A stretch of DNA of 64,000 bases from Poa pratensis (GCA_947311845.1 CAMZMU010000096.1:13424518-13488517), one strand, 5' to 3'; positions 34,877-48,496 are shown, counted from the first letter of the stretch. Translations and numbers: made by a program. The notes: a model not told the origin generated them from the letters alone.

Positions 34877-37800
34877 TTAAGGTAGCCAGGTCGGCATGAA
34901 GGACGTCACGCACGAGTTATTCATCTGCTCCTGAGAATACCTGCAATACTTGCGAAATGTTAATTAGCACTCATGGTAACAGCATCGTGAAGAAGAGATA
35001 GAGGCATGTCCAGCCGTATATGCGTACCCAATCTGTAGGGTGGGCTCGGCGGTGGCGTCCAGCGGGTGAAAGAAGCCGTTGCCGCCGTGGTGTTGGTGTG
35101 GCGCCTGCTGCTGTGGGGACTGTCGCTGCTGCTCGTTGGCGTAGCCGAGCAGCAAGTTGGCGCCGACGTGCTGCTCCCACATATGCTGGCCGTGCTGCAT
35201 CTGCTGGCTGTGCTCCTCCAGCTTTTCCTCGCCAAAACAGATGAAAAACGTCAGTCATCTTTGAATTCATTTATTTAGTTTCTTACTTTTGACTGTAGAT
35301 GAGGAATACTATACTATATATGCACATTCTCCAGGAATAGGAAAATAAAAGATGTCCTCATGTACTGATATGCTAACTGACTTCGGTTTTTGCCTTTGAA
35401 GCATTAGTTTGTGTCATGAACGTGCACTACTTTTAGAAGTATAGACATGTTTGTACTGTCCTTTGGTTTGCCTGCTTTAGCAAGCATATGCAGAAGAAGC
35501 AATAAACAGATGACACACTTATATATGTACTTTATTCAGCATTAAGTATATATAAGTTCGAAACAGGTACAACCAAAGATAGTACATATGGCTTCAACTT
35601 CAAAATAAGAAAACCAGAGGCATGCTAAAGTACCAGAAATCAGTTGACCTCATCCGTAGGAAAATAATTAGTACGGGAAGGGAAACTTACTTTTCTTCTG
35701 AGACACTTATTTGCTTCGCACAACATTTGCTCCTGCAAAATTATTCAGTGATATTGTTGGAACAAGTCAGTTCTATTTTCTGAAAGCACAACCAAGATTT
35801 AACGACAGAAATTCACGATCTTTCAGTTTTTATCAACAGCATATATACCTTCCTCTGGAGATCAGTGAGCTGATCGAGCATATGCTGTGTCTGCAAGATT
35901 GGAGTTTTGATTAGCATGCATGTTAGAAATATTTCAACATAGTATCCAGAGTCCAGACAGGCGTATAGATAGCTAGCTAACATATACTTGATAGCAAACT
36001 CGGCTGGCAGAAGAAAATTGTGTCTAGTTTTTTAGGTCATATGTGTGATGCCTAGAATTATGAGATTAAATTTCTTAATTCATAACTTTGCATCCCTGAA
36101 AATGACAGCGTATGAAATAATTCAGAAAAATTGATTCAGTAAAAATTACAATCTAACACAGAGTAGCAACAGACAGTTAAAAACTGGAAGCACCCAGTGC
36201 CAAATATGCTAAGGGAATCAGCCTTAGTAATTAATTTGGCCGACGAGAAACTTTCCATTACCCTTGTGGATCGTATGTGCCTTAAGGATGAGTCAAGTTG
36301 CTTTTCAAGCTGCTCGAGCTCTTTGATGCCGAGTGACCCGAGATCTTCACCAAGCAAATTCCTGTGATTTCCATCAGGTTACAAGGTCACTATAAGTAGT
36401 TCTACACAATCAAAGCATAAAGTAAACCACAGCTATACATGAATATAGTTAATTTGATTGCGATATACTGTATGATGTATGCATATTATTTCACTCCTGG
36501 TTTCATTTTTCTTAATATCGTTTTTGCTACATATCTATTTTCCATAAGAGTGTGCAGTAAAAATGTTGCTTGTGTTTCACTTTTTCAAACATTCTCTTAC
36601 ATATGTGAAACTTCAGTTAGATTAACTCCTAAGGTTGCATTAGTCACACAAGAATAGAATTAAGCAGCTTACCTTTGTGTTCTCTGTAAATTTTCCACTC
36701 GTGCTTTCAGTTTGAGGTACTCGTTTCGACTGCTCTGCACTAACTGAAGAAAAAGTGCTACTTCAGTACAAAAAACTTGATCGAAAGAAATCTTAATATT
36801 TTAACAAAGTGCAACCAGCAATTTACATATCCTAGCCAATTAATGGAAGTAAATGAAGCTTATGCTAGCTATTTGTTGGACAACAAACTAACTGAGAATG
36901 ATTTTCAACTTTCATGACAACTCAATAGCCACCACTTTCACATTGTGTTTTATCAGTGATTATATAATCCATCTTCAGTAGTGCGATTGCACGATCACAA
37001 AAAGAAAGGACAATTAAACTACATCAAGAAGTTTATAGAGGAGACGGAAATCCGGGTGGGACTACACAGAATTAATGTTCAACTTAGCAAAACCAACATA
37101 TACATTTACTCCTGAAGCCTAAATACAAATAATAAAACATCACAAGAAGGTTTTCTATTGTTTTACATAATAGTCCTTATGACATATATACTCTAAGAAA
37201 CATTCGTTGTTAATAAATAGTATACTTCACTTGTGACCTGATCCATTTTATACATGAAGCAATGTTGCTTCATGAAATCAGTGAACTACTTGTATACTTT
37301 GCTGAAAGAGGACTTATTTCATGCACCCATATTGCTTCATGAAATCAGTGAACTACTAGTATACTTTACTGAAAGAGGACTTATTTCATGCACCCATCCG
37401 AATTCTCCACTATATTATGAAGCATATAGGATCTGAGCCAATTAAAGGAACTGAACTCACCTCATTCTCCTTATTCTGTATTGCAGTATCTGGACCACCA
37501 TAACTGCATTTTTGGTATCTATCAAGTGTTTTGGGCATGCTACAAGTTCAAAACACAAACAAAGAACTAATTAAGGACATGTAATAATTCCAGAAAAATC
37601 AACGGTTTCAAAGTGTTGAATTTGAAAGTACACATGCCAGATTCCTAATCAAGTGGAGTTTAATGATATATGTGTCACTTCTAGTAATGGAGCTGGAGCA
37701 GGATTTGTTTTTTTATAAAAGCAAATTTATTTCCTAGAACGAAAATTTGGTTGCACGTTAATTAGCTGAATACTCTTGACAGGCAACAACTTTGAGGGCA

Positions 37801-40800
37801 CGGTACTACTAATAATATTTATATTGACATTGGTAACTTCTGTTCATAGATAAGTTTCCATAATGTCTAAAAACTTCCCCTATGTTTATAAATGTAGCGA
37901 AAAGTACTGGGCCTATGCTAATAAAACAGTATGATTCTCATGACAAGAGGCGAACACACAATAGAACTTCAACTGTTGAGTACTGCCAAGTTTCAGATAC
38001 CAAAGGGACAAACTGTGAATTCAGCTTCCTTGAACAGATTCTAGACTTCTACTGTAACTGAAATGAAAATACTGAAGCCCGATGGGACATCATAAAATAC
38101 TGGAGTACTGGGTAGCAATTGTATAGGCTCTGATGGGACATCTGATAAAACTATTCTCTTGTAACTGAAATGAAAAGACTACTCGACCAAGAGAGCTGGG
38201 CTGACAACTGAAGCCCGTCATACCCTACATGTACTTCACGGTCAGTCCTAGGAATCTTGTGTACCTTTAGGTCCTTTACCTTAATTACCAGTATCCCAGG
38301 AGCCTCCTATATAGTACTAATGTGTGGATTGCTCTAAAATAAGTATGCAGTTTCAAAATGACTAATAATCTACTCACCATATATCCAAAAATAAATGAAT
38401 TGCAGATTGAGCATTTTCTTGGTTCACATTTGTTAGTTGAATCTAACTATATTGCAAAAAGTGATAATTCAAGACAGTACGTACCCATTACCAAAGAGTA
38501 ATAGTACTACAGTTCCTGCAGTTAGAGCAAAACTCTAATTAATTGTTACTAGGTCTGGGTACAATGGTCGTTAGCTAGTTGGTTATTATGGCACACCGTC
38601 AAGTTATCGAGTGAGAAAACAATAAAAAATAATTATAAGACGAAAAAACCACAAAAACAATACAAAGAGACATTCTACAGTGCGATTATTGTCACAAAGA
38701 TCTTTCAGAGAATATCAACAATAGCGTTTTGGACATTGCATGCTACTTATGGATGCATGCACCCCAAAAGGGTCTCAAATAGTAAAAAAAAAAAAGAGAA
38801 CCTTTTCACCTAAGTGAAAAGTGGCAGGAGCTCTGCCTATTCTTATAGAGAGAAGAAAATCACCCTGGTAAGGCACCAGAAATTCGTTCCCGACGTGACT
38901 CGAACTCTGGTCACAAGGATGCACCACTGTGACCCTTGCCACTAGGCTACAGCCTAGTCCTCAAGGGTCTCAAATAGTGCATAGAATACCACATCTGGTA
39001 CCTCTTTTATTTCCTACATTACTTATTGAACACGAGTTTTCCTTTGCAGGAAAATATTGAATGTGAGTGTAGTTGGTACTAAACCCATAATTAAGTAGCA
39101 TTGGTTTAAAAAGTAATTAATAATTAGCATTTCACCGGTATGAAGACTAAGCTTTTACTTCAAGCTTGTACAAATTACAGATGTCAACTATTTTCCGTAT
39201 ATTGACACACATATATATTTGTCACTGATTTGGAGACGCAAGAAACTGCCAGTTCACTACAAAATTGGGCTGACTTCACTTCCTATTTTCCCAATTTTTG
39301 TAATATAAATGAAAATGTTTCTACAGAAAACAGATTTTAACTGCAGCTACTCATGTTATGCATCAGATATATTCCTGTTTGAAAGTAGAAGAGCGCCATA
39401 ATTTTTTGGAAATGCGAACAGTACTGTTTTGGGACTGAAGTCCACCTGGTGCAGATGATTACAAGAAGATGCGTGTTGTTTATTTTATATTTCTTGTGGG
39501 AATACATGTACATGGTTAATTTGCTGTCTTATTGCAATCATTTTAATTACTAAGGCAAACCCAAGTAAACAAAACAAAATGCCCCTCTCAAAAGAAATTA
39601 TGCCGGCGCAAGGACCAGAAAATTGTATTGACAACTAAATCTTCAAAGGCTACAGCAAAGGCCATAACTCACATTGAAAAAGAAAAAGGAAAACACTCGA
39701 TCTCCCTGAAAACCCGCAGCAAACCAGCAAGTCAGGGACACGACATGCATGCAATAAACTTTGCTCAGGGTCTTGCATGGGGAAAGACTAGCTGAGGATG
39801 CTAAGAATCCATCGGTCACCACACACATCAGATATCTATGTCTATGACGCGATGACTGAAGCTACCACCGCCGCGAAATATCCCCAAATTCGCTGCGGTG
39901 GAGACCGGTCGAAGTATTTACTGCTGAGTAAAGACTGAACAAGATCCCCAAAGAAAAACGCTCTACGATTAGGAGAGCGGTCGAAGTATTTACTCGATCC
40001 GAGCACTTTTTTTCCTTCCGAAAGTTCATCACGCACCCGACGCCTGCATAACTTCTCTACAGCTTTGCTCTGATCTACCATGAGACAGACTAGCTGAGGA
40101 TGCGAAGAATCAATCAGTCACCACACGCATCTGATATCTGTGTGATGCGATGACTGAAGCTCAGCGAAATATCCCCAAATTCATACGCATAGCAAATCAA
40201 ACCTTCCCCCAAAAAAACTGCTGAGCAAAGATTGGAAGAGATTCCCAAAGAAAAACTCTCTCCGATCAGGAGACCCGTCGAAGTCTTTGCTCGATCCGAG
40301 AATTTGTTTTCTTCCTAAAGTTCATCACGTACCCCCGCTTAAATTCTCTACAGCTTCCATGCATGCAGAACTCACCCAAAAGGCGAGGGAGCGCGCGCGC
40401 CATCTCTCAGACCAACGGATTTACAACGGCCATGAGGGCCGAATCCCGCAGATCTAGCGAGAGATCACCTCGCCCTCGCGATCGAGGCGCCAAGTTAGCA
40501 ACCCAAAACCCTAATCTCCAGAAGAAATCAACCATCCAAGTTCCCACTAACCCGATCGAGCTTCACGTCACACGTACGGATCCACTCACTGTCTGTAACT
40601 AAGACTCTCATCCCACCCAGATCCGGAGTCCCCAGCTCGGCCAGATCTACAGCACCCCTCGGCCACCTCACACGGATTCACCATGTACGTAGCATGAATC
40701 GTGCGCGCGCGCGCGTGGGTATAGTACCTCTGTCCGCTGCAGAACTCGTAGAGCTTGCCGCGGTTGGAGAAGATGATGAGCGCGACCTCGGCATCGCAGA

Positions 40801-40912
40801 GCACGGAGAGCTCGTAGGCCTTCTTGAGCAGTCCGTTCCTGCGCTTGGCGAAGGTGACCTGGCGGTTGATCTTGTTCTCGATCCGCTTGAGCTCCACCCG
40901 GCCGCGCCCCAT
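34877..40912 (-). CDS. SEP3: SEPALLATA3-clade MADS-box transcription factor
   Basis: A type II MIKC MADS-box gene of the floral E class. It is expected to act in the nucleus as part of floral quartets specifying inner floral organs. Eight exons with GT-AG splices fit one 258-aa frame: 40912-40728, 37539-37461, 36743-36673, 36361-36262, 35890-35849, 35732-35691, 35221-35028, 34940-34877. Their lengths (185, 79, 71, 100, 42, 42, 194, 64) match the family pattern. Residues 1-61 are the MADS domain ([20 protein letters not shown]...). The K domain spans about 88-175 ([20 protein letters not shown]). The C-terminus is Gln/His-rich and ends [15 protein letters not shown]. From memory it is closest to rice OsMADS7/OsMADS8, probably OsMADS7. 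Intron 1 (3.2 kb) is large, as is usual where such genes hold regulatory DNA. A GC dinucleotide run lies just inside intron 1. Confidence 0.94.
37265..37398. repeat. 67-bp tandem duplication in MADS intron 2
   Basis: TTGCTTCATGAAATCAGTGA starts at 37265 and again at 37332. The two units differ by two or three bases. Intronic. Confidence 0.85.
38768..38978 (-). mobile_element. SINE (Au/p-SINE-like, T tail) in MADS intron 1
   Basis: The 16-bp sequence AAGGGTCTCAAATAGT at 38768-38783 and 38963-38978 bounds a 179-bp body. Read on the minus strand it has an A box TAGCCTAGTGG (38949-38939) and a B box GAGTTCGAGTC (38907-38897). It ends in a T run (A run 38784-38795 on the plus strand), a 3' tail type known for Au and p-SINE families. 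Inserted in the same orientation as the host gene. Confidence 0.87.
39786..40352. repeat. ~300-bp tandem duplication in MADS intron 1
   Basis: GACTAGCTGAGGATGC starts at 39786 and again at 40088. The two units stay alignable (GCGATGACTGAAGCT, GAAATATCCCCAAATTC, AAAGTTCATCACG and TCTCTACAGCTT in both) with many substitutions and small indels, so it is old. It lies within about 1 kb of exon 1. Confidence 0.8.
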
Positions 40913-41506
40913 GCCGCCTTCGCTGGCCCCGGCCCCGCCCTGAAACGCCGCTAACTCCAGGTCAGCTGCCTCGCACGCACCGCCTCAGCTGCTCTACCCT
41001 CGCCCCGCCACCAAATCGAGCAGAGCAAGAGCGGTGGGAGCTCTGGGAAGGGGAAAGGGAGGGAGGGGGCAGGAGCGGATGGGGTGGGAAGGGTGGGGGA
41101 GGTGGGTTAAAAGGAGAATGGTGGTGGTGGTGGGGAGTGATTAGCTAGGGCGCATTGCCATTTTCGGCAAGGTGGGAGACGCGGAACCCTAGAGCGGGCA
41201 GAGCGCCGTGCCCTCCCTCCCTCCTCTCGCTCCTCCAATCAATCGATCGATGGCGGTCGCTGTCGCGGCTCGTACGACGTACACGCCACCTCGCTCGCTC
41301 GCCACCTTTACGATCGCCCGTCAAATCCAGCTCGTGACTCTCTCCTCCGACGAGTCGGGACTCGACAGGTGGAGAGAGAGAGGGAGGAGAAAGGTACGTG
41401 GTGATGGAGGAGGGAGAAAAGTCTGGGGCATTTCCGGGTGGAAACCTCGGGGAGTTGTGATTTTGGGCAACGGCCTCGTTGCCGCGAGTTCGTTGGTTCG
41501 GGCACG
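40913..41506 (-). promoter_or_regulatory. 5' leader and proximal promoter of the MADS gene
   Basis: About 600 bp between the start codon and the CACTA terminus at 41507. The first 250 bp upstream are strongly purine/pyrimidine-biased and GC-rich (minus strand CCTCCCCCACCCTTCCCACC), with no clear TATA box. CTGACCTGG... and a TTTCAG near 40942 could be parts of a leader intron, but this is unproven. Open frames crossing this stretch are considered chance. Confidence 0.5.
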
Positions 41507-42270
41507 CACTACCGGAAATCACAGATTTGCCGTGTGGCGAAAAGACACGGCAAAGCCATTTCGGAACACGGCAAAGGCTTTGCCGTGCCAAATCGCACGG
41601 CAAACACCACACGGCCTAATACGTGTCGGTAAAGAACTTTGCCGTGTGCTTTTACAAAAACAGCACGGCAAACGCTTTGCCGTGTGCCTCCACAGAGCAG
41701 CACGGCATAGTCCTGTCAGAATAGGTCCGACCTGGTCAACCATCTACACCATCTTTGTCGTGCGCTTCTTCAAAAACAACACGGCACACTTTGAATCTTT
41801 GCCGTGCACCGCGGCAGAACATCACGGCAAAATGCCAGGCTTTGCCGTGCGCTCTTTCACAGCATGCACGGCACAGATGAAATCTTTGCCGTGCGCTCTG
41901 CAGAACACCGCACGGCACACACCCCCTCTTTGCCGTGTGCTCACTTCCAGGCATCACGGCACAGCTTCTTTGACCAGATGCAGGAAACGAGTTGTTTGCC
42001 GTGTGCTTCGTCAAGGCAGCACGGTAAAACGACCATATGGTCATCAGGCAAAATGCCAGGCTCACAGGTGTGTGCCACGTAGAGCCTTTGCCGTGTGGCT
42101 TGGCACGGCAAAGATCTTTGCCGTGTGCTTCGTCAAGGCAGCACGGCAAAACGACCATATGGTCATCAGGCAAAATGCCAGGCTCACAGGTGTGTGCCAC
42201 GTAGAGCCTTTGCCATGTGGCTTGGCACGGCAAAGATCTTTGCCGTGTGGCTGAACACGGCAAATTGACA
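41507..42270. repeat. left subterminal region of outer CACTA, with a 122-bp tandem duplication
   Basis: More than fifteen TTTGCCGTG or CACGGCAAA motifs in both orientations, many as short inverted pairs. This is the usual binding-site layout for a CACTA TNPA protein. Units at 41995-42116 and 42117-42238 are near-identical tandem copies. Open frames here are repeat artefacts. Confidence 0.85.
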
Positions 42271-42375
42271 ATATGGCACAGATTTGTGCTGTTTTTTGGA
42301 AAATCCCTGCATTTTACAGAAATTTCAAGCAAATATGATAATTCTCACACAAATATGACTAAATAGATCTCCAAC

Positions 42376-42856
42376 ATAGTTCTAACTCTACATAGCATAG
42401 ACATAGTTCAACAAATAAGATCAACATAGTTCTAACTCTAACAAAATAAGATCAAACTCCTCCACAACATAGTTCAAGCATCCACATAGTTCAACATAGT
42501 TCAAGCATGCTACATAGCATAGACATAATCTCAAACACCACATAGGCATAATATGAACATAGCATCCACATGAACTCCACGATGATGGACGGATGGCGAA
42601 GATGGACGTCATTGTTGATCCTCCTACAAGTTCATACAAAAATCAGGAGTTTGACAACTAAAATAGCTAAGTGTCAATGTCATGTGCATCATTAAACTAA
42701 CAAGGTGGAAATGGCAAGTTTGACAACTAAAATACCTAAGTGTCAATGGCATAAGCATAGTTCAACTAACTAAGTGGAAATGGCAAGTTTGACAACTAAA
42801 ATACCTAAGTGTCAATGGCATAAGCATAGTTCAACTAACTAAGTGGAAATGACAAG
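42376..42856. repeat. short tandem repeats in the 3' flank of the TNPA-type gene
   Basis: Repeats built on ACATAGTTCAA(G)CAT occupy about 42376-42540. A 69-bp unit beginning TTTGACAACTAAAAT occurs three times (42650, 42719, 42788). Noncoding. Confidence 0.75.
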
Positions 42857-42939
42857 TTTGATTGGCTATGTCGATCTAAGTGAGACATGAAGTAAGTTTT
42901 CGAACGAGAGTGGTAGCAAGTTGAAATGGTAACTAACCT

Positions 42940-45377
42940 CTACTGGCCTTCCGGCGGCGGAGTAGGATCGTCCTACATGTTTGCAAAAAAATGATGAGTT
43001 CGACTAATGGGTAAAATTTGACAAGTTCAACTAACTAAATTTTGACAAGTTCAACTAAAGTGGCAATGGCATGGCAAGCTAAATTATGAGTCATGCGAGC
43101 ATACCCACGGGAGCCTCCGGACAACGCTAGGGTTGGAGATACGGGGCTGCCCCTCCGGATTGTCCTGGCCACCAAGCGGCGGCGCCATCGAGTGAGATCC
43201 ACCCGCCGATCCTGGATTCTCCTAGAACATGAAAAAAGTCTCGCATTACACAAGTAATTTAGTTATAACAATAAGATGGATAGAATGACAAGTTTGAGAA
43301 CATACCCATGGGAACATCGGTGGAGGCGGTGGAGGGAACATTCCCATGGCAACAGTCCCGTCCCCAGGAGCAAGGCGCTGCATCGTGCCATACATCCACT
43401 CCATCATCTGCCTCTGATGCTCCTGCTGCTGCCTGCAATACTCCTGATGCTGCTCCCGCTGCTGCCGCATCTGCTCGTCCTGCCGCCGGATCTGCTCCTG
43501 CTGCTGCTCCAGCTGCTGCTCATAGAGCACCTGCTTTTGCCGGAGCTCGTCGACAGCTAGACTCGAAACTCGTGGGCGGGTCTCCACGGCAGGCGCACCG
43601 GACGCCCTCCCACGGCGGACCTGGCGTAGAGACGGGACGGTGCGAGGGTCGATGGAGCCGTCACCTATCCACAAGCGGCCATTCGCCGCGCCTTGCCCCG
43701 CAAGCACGACAGCCTCGACGTCAAGTGGACTGGTGAGAGGGTCAGCTTCCTCACCGTTGCGCTCCTTGAACTTCTCCCTGTACCCCTTGCTCCGGAGCTC
43801 GGCGGTCTGGCTGATCCACATCGACCCTGTCTCAGGATCCGGCGTAGCCCTGGTACGCATCTTTTCCCAAACGGCGAAGGGCGAGGGGTCTACGCCGGTC
43901 TTCAATTTCTGCAAAGATGGCACGAACATAGGTGAAAAGGAGACGATATTGCAAAAGAGAGCACGAACATAGGTGGATTAAAGAATGCATTTGCTCACCT
44001 CATTTTGTATGCATTGGGAGAGGCTGAGGTTGCCTTGGCGGTGTGTTCCACCCTTGTTCTCCGCCCGCTTTGCCTTTCCCTCCGCGTGTAGCTTGAGATA
44101 CTCCGGGCTAGTCCACCACGCTACCATCGCGAGGTGGCAGTCCTTGTTGTTACCGACGTACGGAGGAGGCACCTACATGCACAGAACACACATATTAATG
44201 ATATTACACGGCGGTCAACAAAATCGATAATATAGAAATGACGCTACCTGCAGGTACTGCCATGGCTGCATCAAGATGTCCCGAGCACGCTTCTTTTCCA
44301 GCGCAATGTTCTTTTCGGCGTACCAAGTGCGGACAGAGTTCACGCGAGCCTCGTAGTGCATGTCCGTCACCATCTTAGAGGCCATCGTCAAAAGGATGTC
44401 CTCGCACTTGGCCTTGTCCTCCTCCCGACAGGTGAAGAAGTTCTACAAGCATGCACACATAGGTAAAATAGGGTCAAAGCCATTAGTGCAATCTCGGATT
44501 TATAGAATGATGAGAAGTCAAACAAACTTACCCAGAAATAGCCGAGTGTCTTAAGCGCCATGTTGAGGTACACGCCATCGGGATCCTCCGCGTAACAGTA
44601 GTGCCTGAAAGTCCAAGCTACACTCCTGCGACCCTCTGGTTCGGTGACAATCCCTGGGAAGAACTTCCGGAGACAACATCCAAGGATGCTCGCGTAGGTA
44701 CGCTGTTCCTTCACTTTAGGAGGCTGGTACACAAATGTCCTACACAATGAGAAAACCAAAATTAGTATAGTTAGCGGGTCAAAACACAATGAGAAGCTAA
44801 AATTGAACAAAAACAATAATAAGTACCTTTTTCCAACAGGCACGAGAAGAGTGTTCTTGTAGGCGTAATATCGGGGATCGGGGAGTCCCGCCGCCCCCCG
44901 CTGATACACCGGCCTGGTCCGTGGCTCAGGGATATCCTCCTCAGTCTCAACCCACTCCTCCGGTGGGTCCCACTGCAGCGTCGGGTCAAGCTGAAACCCG
45001 TCCTCCCCAGGTCCCTCCTCCTCCTCGCGCCCCTCGTCCTCCTCCTCGCTGCCATCCTCCTCGTCCTCCTCAGAAGCCTCCGCCAGCAGCTCCTCAGAAT
45101 CCGGCAGCGACTCGCTCTCAGAGTCCGACTGCACCTCCGGGTGATCCTCGTCGGGCTGCTCCGGGTCGTACTCCGAGTCGTCCTCGTCGGGCTGCTCGGC
45201 AGGGAGAGGAGGCAGAGTCTTGCTAGGCCTCCTTCCCACACGTCGTCCACCCCTCGCACGTGGAGGTGAGGCTGGAGGTGAGGGAGGAGGTGGAGGTGCC
45301 GAACTCGATCCCCCAATGAGTGCCTTCACGCTGCCCACCCTTTTTGACAAGGCCTTCTTCAATCTGTTTCCCCCCAT
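42940..45377 (-). CDS. TNPA-type CACTA protein (Transposase_24, Ptta/En/Spm)
   Basis: Second gene of the outer CACTA element. Seven exons with GT-AG splices fit one frame of 626 aa: 45377-44827, 44739-44532, 44442-44248, 44172-43999, 43908-43306, 43221-43105, 42972-42940. The N-terminus has a basic start (MGGNRLKKALSKRVGSVKAL), then a proline stretch and a long acidic stretch. The middle (FRHYCYAEDPDG, WWTSPEYLKLHAEGKAKRAE, GTHRQGNLSLSQ) is the conserved plant transposase_24 region. A Gln-rich coiled-coil segment follows (QQLEQQQEQIRRQDEQMRQQ). Such proteins bind subterminal repeats; here the TTTGCCGTG motifs would be the target (inference). The start at 45377 was chosen because an acceptor-like TGCAG lies just upstream. 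No break was seen. Confidence 0.82.
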
Positions 45378-45630
45378 GTTTCCTGCATTGACAAAAAAAT
45401 AGGTTTCATCAGTATACATGATCCAAAATTAAGGTAAATAGATGAAGCAACAATGAGTAAAGCGAAAATGAATACAATTAGATGAAGTAGCGACAATTAA
45501 GGTAAATGGAGTATCGACAATGAGTTCTCACAAAATAAGCTAGACAGACAATCACTATTACATAGAGTAGCATTGACCTATTACATATAAGCTAGACTGG
45601 CAATTACTAATACATGTGTCCTCATCGCTA

Positions 45631-48463
45631 TCAGTAGCCTGTGTCGAGATCATCGGGACCAACTATTGGACCACCCGTGTCGTCATCACTGTCAGGGTCG
45701 CCACACCACCAACCATCCACGGAACCTGGAGGTGGTCCCTCTGGCTCGTCGACGATAAGTCCTGCGTGGAAGCGCTCTAGCAAAGTCACGTCGGCTTGGT
45801 TATGAACCTCCTCGACTTCGTCATGCGCAGTGTCTTCCTCCATTCCAGCATCTACGTTTTGTTCGCCGTATTCCATGTCATCATCGGTCGGCAAGTTGAT
45901 AGTGAATTTCCCAGGGAGCCCTCCATCCTGATAGAACTCGCCGTCAGATGTTGAGGGGTCTAGGCGGCGGTAATCTTGACCGTTAGGCATAGCCGGCCTA
46001 CTGTGCGACGGTACCGTCACCACAACATCCCATCCCTGTAGACGCTTTTGATATGCTTTGGATGTCTTCTTGCACGGGTACGGGAGATAGAAAACTTGGA
46101 AGGCCTGGGTAGCCAAAATGTAGACGTCGTCTCCCGAATACTTGGAGCTTCGTTCAACTTCGACCAATCCAATTGCAGGAATCCCTCTAACCCGACGCGG
46201 GTCTAACCAATTGCATTTGAATACAACGGGATCTAGCCCTTTACCAAAACCATAATTCAACTCGTATATAGCCTCAACTCTTCCATAGTAATGGAGTTTA
46301 TCTGAGCCTTCACATAACACCCCACTATTTATTGTCTTCCGGTTGCCCCGGTTTGTTGTGTGGTCATGGGTATGGAAGCGATATCCATTCACGTCATAAG
46401 CATGGAATGAGTTGACGGAATGGCTAAAGCCATGGGCAATGTTTCTAAGCTCTGGCTTCATCTCTTTGTCCTTTTTTGCCTACAAGTTTAGCACGAGAAG
46501 TTTAGAACGAGGAATGATCGATGAATGTCCACGGTACTAGAAAAGTTAGACAGAACAGTACCAAACCCGCGAACCAGCTAATGAAACCACCACCCTTGCC
46601 AAAACCACCACCCTTGTCAAAAAGATCCTTCGACTCTTTCGGGGTAGGGTCCCTTCTCAGCTTCCAGTTTTCACGAGTGAATCGTCTACGCCAATGAGAA
46701 AAGAGGAGTTAGCCACGAATATAGGAGTGAATGTTTGTGAAATACTAAATGGTGAAAGACTTACTCGCGGTACGGCTTCACTTCCTCCATACTCATCAAG
46801 ATATACGAGGAGATCATATCCCGCTCGAGCTTTTTCATGATGAACTTCTTCGTGCCACTTGATTTGCCACCGAGCCCTATGAAGATGCTAAGCTTGGGTA
46901 CATCTTCAGGGTTGGCTGCATTGTAGCGAACGACTGGATTGTGGATTGTGGGAATGTTGGCATCATAGAAACCTGTCGTGAAGTTTGACACCTCCTCGTT
47001 AAGGCATGCCTCGGCCATGGATGCCTCGATCTTGCATTTATTCCCGCAATTCTGGCGTAGGTCTTTCATTTTTCTCTCAGGGCCAAACTGCCAACGGGTC
47101 GACACAGGCCCCCCCATTAAAGCCTCGTGCGCGAGATGCAAGATCATATGTTGCATCGGATTAAAAAACCCTGGCGGAAGTATCGTCTCTAGCTTGCAAA
47201 GCAACTCGGGTGCCTGTTCATGCAGCTTCAGAACCACTCACGATCTAACTCCCTTGCACAAATCTGGCGGAAGAAAAAGCTCAACTCCGCCAGTACTCGC
47301 CAAGTCTCCTCATCGACATAGCCTCGAATCATCACCGGCATTATGCGCTCAAGCCACACGTGGTAGTCATGACTCTTCAGCCCTCCTACTCGCTGCGTGT
47401 CCAGGTTCACACACCTCGCCCAGTTAGCTGCATACCCATCAGGGAAGTACAAACACTCCACGAGCCACTGTAATATTTCCCTTTTTTCCGGCCTTGTAGG
47501 GCAGAACCGAGCCTTTGGCTTAGACCACCTAGTGCCGTTGACTCCAGGAGGCTTCATTTCAAGATCTGGCCTGTCACAAAGTTCTTTTTGGTCCATTCGA
47601 GCCTTGACGTTATCCTTCGTCTTCTCAGTGTCCATGATGGTGCTATAAAGAGCCTCGGCGATATTCTTTTCGGTGTGCATTACATCAATGTTGTGTGGAA
47701 GCTCGACATCCTCCATGTAAGGGAGCAGCTTCCAGAAGCACGGAATGTGAGTCCACTGGTGCGTCTCCCCATAACCCACGAAACCATTCCCATCGGGTTA
47801 GGCACGAGAGCTTCTAGCTCAGCCTGATTTCTCTTCCGGTCATCAGACGTGGTTTCGGAGCATGGATCTCGACTCCTTTCTCGAACCGCTTTACGTCACT
47901 CCTGTATCTATGACCTGGCTCAAGGAACTGTCGATGTTGATCAAAGCATGAATACTTGCCTCCCTTCGTAAGCCATGAGAAAGTCACAGCCTGTCTGCAC
48001 TGTGGGCAAGGCCACTTCCCATGTGTACACCAGCCGCAGAACAAAGCACGCGCTGGTAAGTCATGCAGGGATGTGTGGTACCAGACATACATATCGAAGT
48101 GATCATTTGTTGAGGCGTCATATGTTCGGACCCCGCGACCGTTCCAGCCAACAGCCAAGTCTTCAACCAGCGGTTCCAGGTACACGTTCATGTTCTTACC
48201 CGGGTATTTCGGTCCTGGGATTATCATCGACAATAACATGTTATGTGATCTCATGGACTCGCCGGGGGGGAGGTTCTGGGGTATGACAAACACAGGCCAA
48301 CAGCTGTATGTTGCCGCCGACATGCCATACGGATTGAACCCATCGGTTGATATAGCAACAGCTACGCTCCTCGGGTCGCCCGCTTTCAGTGGATACTTCG
48401 CTACAAAGTTCTTCCATGCGTCACCATCCGACGGATGTATCATCTTGTCCGTGTATCTCTTCC
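45631..48463 (-). pseudogene. outer CACTA TNP2 transposase, C-terminal part
   Basis: Continuation of the TNP2 gene cut by the inner element. From 48463 down, the Transposase_21 region reads GKRYTDKMIHPSDGDAWKNF, AISTDGFNPYGM and FCGWCTHGKWPCPQCRQ. A DUF4218-like part follows at 47779-46761 (HNIDVMHTEKNIAEAL, GGLKSHDYHVWLERIMPV). One more exon (about 46682-46560) and a last exon with a DUF4216-like domain (HAYDVNGYRFHTHDHTT) run to a stop at 45631. Single-base losses near 47825 and 47232 break the frame. TNP2 supplies the transposase. Besides the insertion, these frameshifts make the gene dead as written. Confidence 0.85.
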
Positions 48464-48496
48464 CTACACTAGTAGGAAAACCCAATTCTATGAAAG

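Noticed and set aside
41155..42254. A 348-codon plus-strand frame starting in the MADS promoter and running into the CACTA end
   Set aside because: It crosses the element boundary at 41507 and consists mostly of TTTGCCGTG repeat translation.
43276..45226. Plus-strand frames rich in Leu, Ala or Pro
   Set aside because: Antisense to the Gln-rich and acidic exons of the TNPA-type gene, whose exons splice in one frame on the minus strand.
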